Positions 39,201-51,200 of a stretch of 64,000 nt of DNA are shown here, in pieces. The notes under the pieces were generated by a model, which did no database searches, was not told the origin of the DNA, and saw only the letters and a list, made by a program, of their open reading frames with translations. The position numbers and the translations under genes are program-made. The stretch spans positions 155,457 through 219,456 of the forward strand of contig JAHZIX010000028.1 of NCBI GenBank assembly GCA_022601195.1. Direction: 5' to 3'. Within the stretch, counting starts at the first letter, position 1, and the number at the start of each line of letters is the position of its first letter. This DNA comes from Deltaproteobacteria bacterium (GTDB lineage Bacteria; Acidobacteriota; Thermoanaerobaculia; Multivoradales; JAHZIX01).

Positions 39201-42200
39201 GAGCCGGGTTCGGAGCCGGGTACGGAGCAGGGTTCGGAGCTGGATATGGAGCAGATGCCGCAGCGCTGGCGTCAGGATCTAGCCCCTCGAAAGGTGCGCT
39301 GCCTAGAAGACTTCTGCCGCCAACATCGACTTACCGCAGGTACCGTTCTCCAGGGCTTGTGGGCCCACTCCCTAGGGTCTTACAGCGGGGAAGAAGAGGT
39401 GGTCTACGGTTTGGTGGTCTCCGGTCGCCCGGCGGAGCTGCCAGGGGTCGAGAGTGCCGTCGGCCTATTTCTCAACTCCTTGCCGGTGCGGGTGGCGAGC
39501 CGCTCCTCCGACTCCCGAGTCTCCTGGCTACAGGACCTCCAACGGCGTCTGGTAGAGCTGCGGGATTTCGAGGCGACCCCCTTGACGCAGATTCACCGGT
39601 ACAGCGGAGTGTCCGCTGGACAAGAGCTGTTCGGCAGCCTGGTGGTGGTGGAGAACCACCCCTTGGATCGCCGGATGGTGGCCGGTGACGAGGGGCTGCG
39701 GGTGCTGAGGCCGGAGACCTTGGGCCAGAGCAGCTATCCCCTCAATTTGGAAATCGTTCCCGAAGCTGCCGCCTCCGGGGGATCAGGCCTGACTCTGGGC
39801 TTGGCGTACTCCCCATTGCGGTTCGACGGCACCACCGTGAGGCGTCGCATGAACCGGCTGATCCTGGGTTTGGAAGATCTACTGGGGGACCCTCAGGGCA
39901 GCGTCGACTCCTTGGAGACCTGGAGCGCCACCGAGCGTCAGCAGGTGCTCGTCGAGTGGGGGCGGGATTTGCGTCGCCCAAAGGAGGAGCGAGAGCAGGA
40001 GCAAGTCCCGGTCCTCGTGCACCAGGCCATCGCCTCCCAGGCGGCCCGAACTCCCAAGGCTCCGGCCCTACGTTTCGCTGGCCAAACTGTGGACTACGGC
40101 TCCCTTCAGCTGCGGGTGGATCGGCTCCATGGGTCTCTGCGAGCTGCCGGTGTCCGGCCGGGACAGGCCGTGGGGCTCGCGGTGGAGAGGGGAATCGACC
40201 AGGTGGCGGGCACCTTGGCGATCTTCGCTGCCGGGGGCGTCTTCGTCCCCTTGGACCCCTCCTACCCAGCGGAGCGTCTCCGCTTCATGGTGAAAGACTC
40301 CGCAGCCCGGCTAGTGCTCACGGACCCCGCTTGCGCCGCCGCTGTAGCTGAGCTGCCGGCAACTACCCTCCTCCTGGAAGAGGCTCTCGAGCAGGGGAGC
40401 TCCGCCGACCTTGCCGAAAAAATCAGCGTCGCCGAAGAAGCCGACGTTTCGCAAAAGGAGAAGGCGGCCATCCCATCTAGGGGAGACCTCGCCTACCTGA
40501 TCTACACCTCGGGGACCACGGGGAAGCCCAAAGGGGTGCGAGTGTTGCACGGCAATTTGGCCCACACGCTTTTTGGGGCCGCGCGGCGCTTCGCCTTCCG
40601 CAGCGACGACCGCATGCTCTACGCCGCTTCCTATTCCTTTGATATCTCCCTCTTCGAGAGCCTCACCGCTCTATTGAGGGGGGGCGAGACGGTGATCGCC
40701 GCTCGCCATGAGGTCAGCGAAGTCACTCCCTTGGTGAGCCTTCTCGGGGAGGTGACTCGATTCCACGCGGTGCCCTCTCTGCTGCGGGAGATCTTGGCAG
40801 CCCTGGAGGAGTCCGGGGAAAGTCACCCCTTGCCGCACCTCCGGCGAATCTACGTCGGTGGTGAACGAGTGCCGGCGGAGCTGGTGCGTCGTTGCCAACG
40901 AGTGTTGCCCGAAGCGGCGGTGGAGATCCTCTACGGCCCCACCGAGGCGACCCTCATTTGCGCTAGCTTTCCAGTGCCAGCGCCGGTGGAGAGGTCCGGT
41001 GCCCAGGGAAGCTCTGCGGGAGGCTCAACGGGGAGCTTTCACGCCGCCATGGTGGGGCGCCCCTTGGATGGGGTCGAGCTGATCGTGCGGGACCGTCAGG
41101 GGAAGGCGGTTCCCCTAGGCGCTGCCGGTGAGTTGTGGATCGGGGGCGGCGGGGTGGCCGCCGGTTACCACCGACGGGACGAGCTGACCGCGGAGCGTTT
41201 TGTCGAGGTGCGGGGCCGGGCTGGTCTCGATGGCCTGGGTGGTCTCGATGGTCCGGCGGCGCGCTTCTACAAGAGCGGCGATCGGGTTCGCTGGTCGAGC
41301 CGTGGCGAGCTGGAGTTCTTGGGCCGGGTCGATGCCCAGGTGAAGGTGCGCGGCCACCGGGTGGAGCCCGGGGAGATCGCCGCGGCTCTGGAGGAGCACC
41401 CGCAGGTGGGGAGCGCCGTGGTGGTGCCGCGGCAGGATCCCGGTGGGGTACGGTTGGCCGGCTATGTGGAAGGGGCCCGGGATCTGACCAGCTCGGATCT
41501 TCGCCAATACCTCCTGGAGCGGCTGCCGGAGTACCTGGTGCCCAGCTGGCTGGTGGTGTTGGAAACCCTGCCGAAATCTCCCACGGGGAAAGTCGACACC
41601 TCTTCCCTGCCGGAGCCGGAGGCGGCTCTGGAGATCGGCTATGTGGCACCCACCAGCGAGGTGGAGGAGCACCTGTGTGACATCTGGGCGCAAGTTTTGG
41701 GGCTCCAGCAGGTGGGAGTGGAGGACAACTTCTTCGAGCTAGGTGGAGACTCCATTCTCAGTATCCAGATCGTCGCCCGGGCCCGGCAGCGAGGTTGGGA
41801 GCTCAGCCCCCGGGACCTCTTCCAACAGCAGACCATCGCGGCCTTGGCTCGACAGCTGGACCCGGGTGCTGCCGGGGAGCCCGCTCCTGCAGGGTTGGAC
41901 GCGGCAGAACCACAGACCGCGGGACCAGAGACTGTGCAACTGGATGCTGAACAGCTGGACAGCCGGACTTTGGCCACTGCCGATTCGGCCCTGCTGGAGC
42001 GCCTCGGGGGCGCACCGTCGGTGGAAGATCTCTATCCTCTCTCCCCTCTTCAGCTGGGAATGCTCTTTCACAGCACTCTGTCCCCGGACAGCGGGGTGTA
42101 CATCACCCAGGTGAGCTGTGAGCTGACCGGAGAGCTGGATCTGGCAGCCTTTCGGGGCGCCTGGGGAGCGGCGTTGGCTCGCCACACGGCGTTGCGCACG

Positions 42201-45200
42201 GAATTTGTGTGGGAAGGGCTGGAGTCGCCCCTCCAGGTAGTGCGAAGGCAGGTGGATCTAGAGCTCGAGGAAGTCGACCTTCGCGGTGTTTCTCCCACGG
42301 AGGCGGAAGAGCTCCTGCGGTCCCGGCAAGGAGAAGATCGACGGCGAGGCTTCGACCTGGCTCGGGCTCCCTTGTTTCGTCTCCTCTTAGCGCGCCTGGC
42401 GGAGGGGCGGTGGCGGCTGCTGTGGACCACTCACCACATCCTTACCGACGCGTGGTCCCTGGGGGTTCTTTTTCCGGAGGTCTTCCAGCTCTATCGTGCG
42501 GCTTCGCAATACGGCCCGGAGGCGGCTCAGCTGGCGGAGTCAGCCCGGCAGGCCCAACTAGATGAGGCGATCCCCTACCGCCGCTACATCGCTTGGCTGG
42601 AGGCGAATCGGCAGGGGGGCTCCGAGGAGCAGGAGAGATTCTGGCGCTCCCACCTGGCTGGATTCGAAGAACGAACCCCCTTGGTGGCAGATCGGCCCGC
42701 GGTGGGGCGGGGGGGCGAGCCCAGCGCCGTGGCTCAGCGGCTTCACCAGACCTTGGCCCCCGACCTCCACCGTCAGCTGGAGGCCTTCTGTCGCCAGCAT
42801 CGACTGACCCAGGGGACCGTCCTCCAGGGGCTGTGGGCCTTGCTCCTCGGCCGCTACAGCGGCCAGCGAGACGTCCTCTATGGTCTGGTGGTGTCGGGTC
42901 GACCGGCGGAGCTGCCGGGGGTGGAAAAGGCCATCGGTCTGTTCATCAATTCTCTGCCGGTGCGGGTGAACCTCGCCGAGGAGGCCTCTTGCCAAAGTTG
43001 GCTGGCGGAGCTTCAACAGAGACTCCTCGAGCTGCGCCGCTTCGAGGCAACTCCTCTCATCGACGCCCAGCGTTGGAGCGACCTACCCTCGGGAGAGCAG
43101 CTTTTCGACAGCCTGGTGGTGATCGAGAATCATCCCTTGGACCGCCTTTCCATGGCCGGGGACGAAGATCTACTCATCTCTCGCCCGGAGACTTTGGGGC
43201 AGTCGAACTTTCCCCTCAATTTGGAGGTTCTGCCCGGCGAGACCCTCACGGTGGGTTGCGCCTTCGCTGCGGATCGCTTCGATGCCACCACAGCGCAACG
43301 GCGGCTTCAGCAATTGGTGCACGGCTTGGCGAATCTACTCGCCGAGCCTGCAGAGGCTCTCGGTGCCCTGGGGTTGTGGAGCCGCGGGGAGCGCCATCAG
43401 GTGGAGCTGGAGTGGGGCCACGGGCAGCAGGTGCCGGAAGCAACGGTTTTACAGCCGATCGCCCAACGGTACGCTCAGGTCGCGGCCCGCTATGAGAAGG
43501 ACCCGGCGATTGCCTTCGGCGACACCACTCTTACCCACGGTGCTCTGTGGCGGCGGGTCGAAGCTTTGCGCCAGCGGCTCCAGGAGGCAGGGATCACTAC
43601 CGGTCAAGCCGTGGGCTTGTCGGTGGAGCGGGGACCGGATTTGGTGGCAGCTACCTTGGCGATCTTCGCTGCCGGTGGAGTTTTCGTTCCTCTGGACCCT
43701 TCCTACCCCTTGGAGCGCCTCGCCTTCATGGCCGAGGATTCGGCCGCTCGCCTGGTGCTGGTGGACGAGATTTCCGCTGCGGCCCTGGCAGGGCTTCCGG
43801 TGGATCTGCTGAGAATCGACGCCAGCAAGGTAGATCGCGGCGGAGAAGGAGAGGAAGCGACAGCTCCGGAGGCCTTCTCACCACCCACCCTGTCGATGAG
43901 CGATGCGGCTTATTTGATCTACACCTCCGGCACCACCGGTCGGCCCAAGGGAGTCCGGGTCTCCCACGGCAATCTGGCTCACACCCTGCTCGGGGCGTTA
44001 CGGGCTTTTGGCTTCCAAGCTTCCGACTCCATGCTCTACGTGGCTCCCTATTCCTTCGACATCTCCCTCTTCGAGAGCCTCACGGCCTTGTTGGCGGGAG
44101 GCTGCACGGTGATCGCTTCCCGCCAGGAGGTGGTGGCCGTGGCACCGTTGGTAGAGCGGCTCCGGCAAGTGACTCGGATGCATGCGGTGCCCACTCTGTT
44201 GCGGGAGATCCTCGCGGTGGTAGAGAGCTCCGGAGCAGCGCGTCAGCTCTCTAAACTGCAGCGCATCTTTGTCGGCGGGGAACGAGTGCCGGCGGAGTTG
44301 GTGCGTCGCTGCCAGCGAGTCCTCCCGGAGGTGGCAGTGGAGATTCTCTACGGCCCTACGGAGGCGACCATCATCTGTGCCAGCTTTTCGGTTCCGCAGG
44401 GCTTTGGGGCGGTGGAGTCGTCGCCTACAGTCTCGGCACCCTCTGCCGCTGCCATGGTGGGCCGCCCCCTGGATGGAGTGACCCTTTCGGTGCGAGATCT
44501 CAATGGCTGGGAAGTTCCCTTGGGGGCTGCCGGGGAGCTGTGGATCGGAGGCGGTGGGGTGAGCACCGGCTATCACCAGCGAGAGGAGCTGACCGCGGAA
44601 CGCTTCGTCGAGGAGGCCGGAGGGAGCGGCGGTTGCGGAGAGTGCGGAGAGTCCCAGCGTTTCTACCGCAGCGGCGATCGGGTTCGCTGGTTGGCCGGTG
44701 GTGAGCTGGAGTTTCTCGGTCGCGTCGATACCCAGGTGAAAGTGCGGGGCCATCGGGTCGAGCCCGGGGAGATCGCCGCGGTGCTGGAGGAGCATCCGGC
44801 GGTGGGGAGCGCCGTGGTGGTGCCCCGCCAGCAGGCCGAGGGAGTGCGCCTCGCTGGTTACGTGGAGGTGTTGGAGCAGGCCGCGTACCAAGAGCTGACC
44901 GCTTCCCAGTTGCGCCAGTATCTTCTTGATCGCCTACCCGAGTATCTGGTGCCCAGTTGGTTAGTGGTGCTGGAATCCCTGCCGCGGTTTCCCACCGGTA
45001 AGTTGAATGCCGCAGCCCTGCCTGCCCCGGAGGCGGGTTTGGAACCGGGGTATGTGGCACCTCGAAATGCCACCGAGCAGCTTCTTTGCGACATCTGGGC
45101 TGAAGTTCTGGGGGTCGAGCAGGTGGGAGTGGAAGACGATTTCTTCGCTCTCGGGGGCGACTCCATCATCAATATCCAGATTGTCGCTCGAGCCAGCCGA

Positions 45201-48200
45201 GAAGGTCTCCACATCAGTCCTCGTCTGCTCTTCGAGCAACCCACGGTGGCGCAGCTGGCGCCGCTAGCGGAATCGGCTCCGAGGTTCGAAGCGGAGCAGG
45301 GGCCGGTGACCGGGGAAGTGCCTCTCCTGCCGGCCCAGCGGGCTTTCTTCGCCCAAGATCTGCCGCAGCCCGGTCACTTCAATTTGCCCCTTCTGCTGAG
45401 CAGCGGAGAGCTTCTTCGAACCGAGGCTTTGGAGGCGGCTCTGGCCGGCCTCGCCCGGCATCACGATGGGCTTCGATCCAAGTTTCAGTTTGTCGATGGC
45501 AGCTGGCAGCAGCTGATTCCACCCGTCGGCGAGGGCAGTCCGACCTTGACCACGGTGGATCTTTCCTGCGTCGCCCCAGAGCATCGGAAGGGCTCCTTGG
45601 GGGTGGTTGCCGAGAGGCTGCAGCAGGGCTTCGACTTGGCCCAAGGGCCGTTGCTGGCGGCGGTGCTTTTCCGGGGATTGGAAGGGGGGGACCATCTCTT
45701 CCTGGCGGCTCATCACCTCATCATCGACACCGTTTCCTGGCGCATCCTGGTGGAGGACCTGACCTCCTTGTACAGCCTTGGCTCCGCGAACGCGATGGGC
45801 CAGGCGGATCTGCCCCCCAAGACCACTTCGGTGCAGGCTTGGTCAGCGAGGCTGCAGAATCTGGTGGCTGAAGGGGGCCTGCAAGACCAAAGGAGCCATT
45901 GGACCGATCCGCAACGCAACGAGGCTCTTCCCCTAAGGCGTGATTTCCCCGCCGGAAAGGCCGTTGGGACGAGCTTGGAGTCCGTTGCGGTGCGCCTCGA
46001 TCGATCCCGCACTTCCTCTCTACTGCGCCGCGTGCCTTCGGTCTACCGAACTCAGATCCAAGATGTCCTGCTAACCGCCTTGACCCAGGCGTTGGTGAGT
46101 TGGAATGGGGCCGGTTCGGAAGATGCCGCGGATGCCAGCCTAGAGCCTAACGACAAGCCGAGAGTCCACTCCGTTCTGGTGGAGCTGGAAGGGCACGGTC
46201 GAGAAGACCTCTTCCCCGAAGTCGATCTATCCCGCACCGTCGGTTGGTTGACGGCTTCCTATCCGGTGCTGCTGTCATTGCCTGCCGACCGGGAGGATCT
46301 GGGCTCCTCCCTGAAAGCGATCAAGGAGCAGTTGCGGCGTATTCCCCAGGGAGGGCTCGGCTACGGTCTGTTGCGCTCCACGGAAGGGCCGGAAGGGGAG
46401 CTCTTGGCCCTTCAACCGGCAGCGGAGCTGCTATGGAATTACCTGGGTCGTATCGATGCTGGAGGTGCAGTGGAGGGGCTGTTCCGCCCCGCCGCAGCTT
46501 TCGTGGGCTCGGCTCAGAGTGGGGAGCAGACCCGGCCTCAACCGCTGGCGGCGACGGCGAGAATCGAGGCTGGGGAGCTTCACGTGGGTTGGAGCTACAG
46601 CACCAACATTCATCGTCGGGAGTCCGTGGAAGAGCTAGCTGCCGGCTATCTTCACCGCTTGGAAGCCCTGGTGGACCACTGCCTATCACCTCACGCCGGC
46701 GGCTTTTCTCCTTCGGACTTCCCCCTCGCCGGCCTCGATCAGGAGGCGGTGGATCGAGTGGCCGCGACCGGTCCTCTGGAAGATCTCTACCCTCTATCTC
46801 CCATGCAGGAAGGGATGCTCTTTCACTGCCTCTACGAGCCGGAATCGGACCTCTACTTGGTGCAGATTTCCTGCGAGTTGGTGGGACCCCTGGATCGCGG
46901 CCTATTTCAGCGCTCTTGGCAGCGAGTGGTAGACCGTCACCCGATTCTGCGCAGCCGCTTCCTCTGGGAGGGTTTGAAGAGGCCTCTCCAGGCGGTGGTG
47001 GATCCAGCGCCAGTGCCCCTTTTCTGCCTCGACTGGAGGGAACTCGAAGAGGGCCAGCAGGAAGATCTCCTGCCGCGGCTCCTCGCTGCTGACCGTAGGT
47101 GGGGCTTCGATCTTCGAGAAGCCCCCTTGATGCGTCTCACGGTGATCGCCACCGGGCCCCATCGTCATCGTTTCCTGTGGACCACTCATCACATGGAAGC
47201 GGATGGTTGGTCCCTGTCGCTGATGTTCCGGGAGGTCTTTGCTGCCTACGAGGAGGGACGCTCGGGACGGACGACGGAGCTAGGAGATCGAGCCGCTGCA
47301 CCTCCCTATCGCAGCTACATCGCCTGGCTGGAGAACCAGTCGGAGGACGAAGCACAGGCCTTCTGGAGCCGCTACCTGGATGGGATCGAAGAGGCCCTGG
47401 AGCTACCCTTCGACCGACCGGCGGGGGAGAACACCCCCTACCGCCATCTACGCTGGGATCTGGCAGCCCCGCAGACCGCCTCCTTGGTGGAGTTGGGACG
47501 CCGACACCGTCTCACTCTGAGCAGCCTCGTCCAGGGTGCCTTGGCGCTGGTACTCGGTCGTTACGCGGCTACCCGGGACGTGGTCCAGGGGGCAGTTGTC
47601 TCCGGTCGGCCTCCGGAATTGCGGGATGTCGAGAGCACCGTCGGGCTATTCATCAACACCCTGCCCATTCGGCGGCGGCTGGCTTTGCGGCAGCCTCTTT
47701 TAGAGTGGCTCGCCGAGTTTCAGGAGGAGCAGCTGGAGGTTCGGCGCTACGGCTACGCTCCCTTGGCGAAGATTCAAAAGTGGAGCCCTCTAGCAGCTGG
47801 AGAGCCTCTATTTCACTCGGTGGTGGCCTTCGAGAACTACCCGGTGGACGAGACGGTCCTGAGCCTCGATACGGGACTCCAGGTGCAAGATATCTCCGGC
47901 TTCGAGCGTTCCAGTTACCCCCTCAACGTGGTGGCCGCGGAGGCCACCGACGAGGCCGGAGAGGCGGTGTTGCGCATCGATCTTCAGCACGATGGACAAC
48001 GCTTCGATCGGGCGACTCTGGTGCGCATGGCGGAACACTTGAGGATGCTGCTGACGGCCTTTCCGAAGCTCAGCCAGGAACCTCTGGACGCTCTGCCGCC
48101 TCTGCCGGAGGCGGAGCGGCAGCAGCTTCTGGAGGATTGGAGTGGCCTCCCCAGGCATGAAGGCGGGTACGAGGATGGGCAGCATGATGGGCAGCGCGAT

Positions 48201-51200
48201 CAGGATGGGGTTGGTGGTGAGACCATCCCCTCCCTGTTCCGTCGCCAAGTGGAGCTTCACCCTCTGGCGGTGGCGGTGGAAGCCGTGGCCGGGGGCAAGC
48301 TCACCTATGGTCAGTTGGATGCTGCCTCCGATGATGTGGCCCAGCGTCTCCTGAAGCTCGACCTCGGCCCGGAAGCGCCAGTGGGGCTTCTCGGGGAGCG
48401 CAGCCTGGGAGTGATGGCTGCTGTCCTGGGCATCCTCAAGGCGGGTGGGGTTTACGTGCCTCTGAGTCCTCAGGACCCCGTCGAACGCCTGAGGTTTCAA
48501 GAGCAGGACGCCGGTCTCAAAGCGCTGGTGGTGGAGCCGGGATTGGAGCAGCTGGTAGAGGCCCTGCCCACCTTGCCGGTCCTCCATGTTCCGTCTCCGG
48601 TGGAGTTGTCTCAGCTACCAGTGCTTCCCACGGCGGTGCCGGTTGGCCTCGGCCTCGAATCGACAACCGGTTGGGCCGATTCTCTGGCTTACATCGCCTA
48701 CACCTCCGGTTCCACCGGAGTGCCCAAGGGGGTTCCGGTACCGCACCGGGCGGTGGAGCGTTTGGTGCGGCAGCCGGACTTCCTGGAGCTTGGGCCGGAA
48801 TCGGTCTTTTTGCACCTCGCTCCCCTCTCTTTCGATGCCTCGACTCTCGAGTTGTGGGGACCTCTGCTCAACGGTGGTCGCTTGGTGCTGGCGCCCCCGG
48901 GGCCTCCCAAGCTAGAGGAGATCGGGGAAGCGATCCGGTGCCATGGCATCACCACCCTGTGGCTGACCTCCGGTCTGTTCCATCTCATGGTGGACGAGCG
49001 TTGCGAGGATCTACGTCCCCTGAAGCAGCTTTTGGCCGGGGGAGATGTGCTCTCCCCGGAGCGGGTAAAACGGGTCCTGGAGTTGGAGTCGGGGCCTCGA
49101 GTGATCAACGGCTATGGGCCGACGGAGAACACCACCTTCAGTTGCTGCCATTCCATGGAGGCCCTGGCCACGACAGCGTCTCCGGTCCCCATTGGAACTC
49201 CCATTCGCGGCAGCCAGGCCTGGGTGTGCGACGACCAACAGCGGCCGGTGCCCTTGGGTGCCCGGGGGGAGCTCCTGGTGGGAGGCGCGGGCCTCGCTCG
49301 GGGGTACCTGGCGCGCCCGGCGCTGACGGCGGAGAAATTCGTTCCCGACGCCTCCAGCGGTCGTGTAGGGGCTCGCCTCTACCGCACCGGCGACCTGGTT
49401 CGCCATCGCGGCGACGGCATCTTGGAATTCGTCGGTCGTCGGGACGGCCAGGTGAAGATCCGTGGTTTTCGAGTCGAGGTCGGGGAGGTGGAAACAGAGC
49501 TGCGTCATCACCCTGGTATTCGAGAGTCAGTGGTGGTGGCGTGGAAGCCGCAAGGTGCAGCGGCGCGGCGGTTGGGGGCCTATGTGGTCGCCGAAACCAC
49601 CGGCGAAGTGGATGGAGAAGACTTGCGCCAGTGGATCTCCCAACGCCTACCGGACTACATGGTTCCTTCGGCCTTCCTAGAGATCGACGCGATACCCCTC
49701 ACCACTACCGGCAAAGTAGATCGTCGCTCTCTACCTCCTCTGGAAGCGGCCTTAGGGGAGGTTTCCGGGGCGGGAGCGGAGGGCAGAGTGGCCCCCCGGG
49801 ACGATCGAGAGCAGCTCCTGGCAGAGATCTGGGCGGCGGTGTTGGGGGTCGAGGAAGTCGGCGTGGACGACGATTTCTTTGCCCTCGGTGGCGACTCCAT
49901 CCTGAGCATCCAGATCACCTCCCGAGCCAACGAAGCAGGTCTTCGTTTGAGTCCCAAACAGGTCTTCGAGAACCCCACGGTGGCCCAGTTGGCTCGGGTT
50001 GCGGAGGTTGGATCGAAGGTGGAGGCGGAGCAGGGTTTGGCCAAGGGAGAGGTACCTCTCACCCCCATTCAAGAATATTTCTTCGACACCGTGGAAGTGG
50101 ATCGACACCATTTCAATATGCCGCTGCTATTGGAGGTGGGGGAATCTCTGGGCGCGAGAGCCCTGGAAACGGCCGTGGCGACCCTGGAGAAACACCACGA
50201 CGGCCTGCGGTTGACCTTCCAAAGAGTCCGTCAGAAGGCAGAGGGAGTCGGCCAGGGTGAAGGGCACAGTGAAGGGCACGGGGAAGGGAAAGCGTGGCGG
50301 CAAAGCTACCGACCCCTAGAGGCCCGGACCGAAGGGAGCGACCGGCTCCATTGGATCGACCTCCAGGGCTTGGCGTCACCGCACCGGGAGGAGCAGCTGG
50401 CCCAGGTGGCGGCGCGGGCCCAGAGCAGTCTGGACTTGGGCGGTCCCCTCTTCGAGGCGCTATGTTTTCGTGCCGGAGATTGGCAGCGGTTGTTGTTGGT
50501 GATCCATCACCTGGTGGTCGACGGGGTTTCCTGGCGCATCCTGCTAGAGGATCTGGAGATCGCTGCTCGCGCTGCCAGCGTTGGTCAGGCTGCGCAGCTG
50601 CCCACCAAGACGTCTTCCTACCAGGCATGGTCTGCAGCTCTGGGCGACCTCGCCACGGCTCCGGAGACCCTCGCCGAGCTTCCTTTTTGGGTCGACTCGG
50701 CGGCACCAGCTCAGGCCTTGGTTCCCCTGGACCGAGAGGGGGGCAGCAATACGGCTGCTCGCGCGGTAGCGGTGACTCAGGCCCTTTCCAAAGAGGACAC
50801 CCAGGCTCTGCTCCAGGAGGTGCCTCCGGTCTACAACACGCGCATCGAAGATGTCCTGCTGGCGGCCTTGGCGGCCACTTTGGGACCGTCGGTCGCGCCG
50901 CAGCCTCTGGTGGTGGATCTGGAGAGCCATGGCCGCGAGGAGATCTCGGATCGCTTGGATCTCACCCGCACCGTTGGCTGGTTTACTTGTATCTATCCCT
51001 TTGCCATCGATGCCTTTGCTCCCGATCCTTCGGCTCCTGATTCTGGGGCGTTTGGGCAGGATCCAGTAGAAGGGCCCGGCGAGCTACTCAAGAGAGTCAA
51101 AGAGGCTCTGCGGCGAGTTCCCCGGGGAGGCCTCGGCTACGGGCTGCTGCGCTACCTGGCAGCAGAGACCCCGGAAGTAGCTCGGTTGCGGGCTCAGCCG

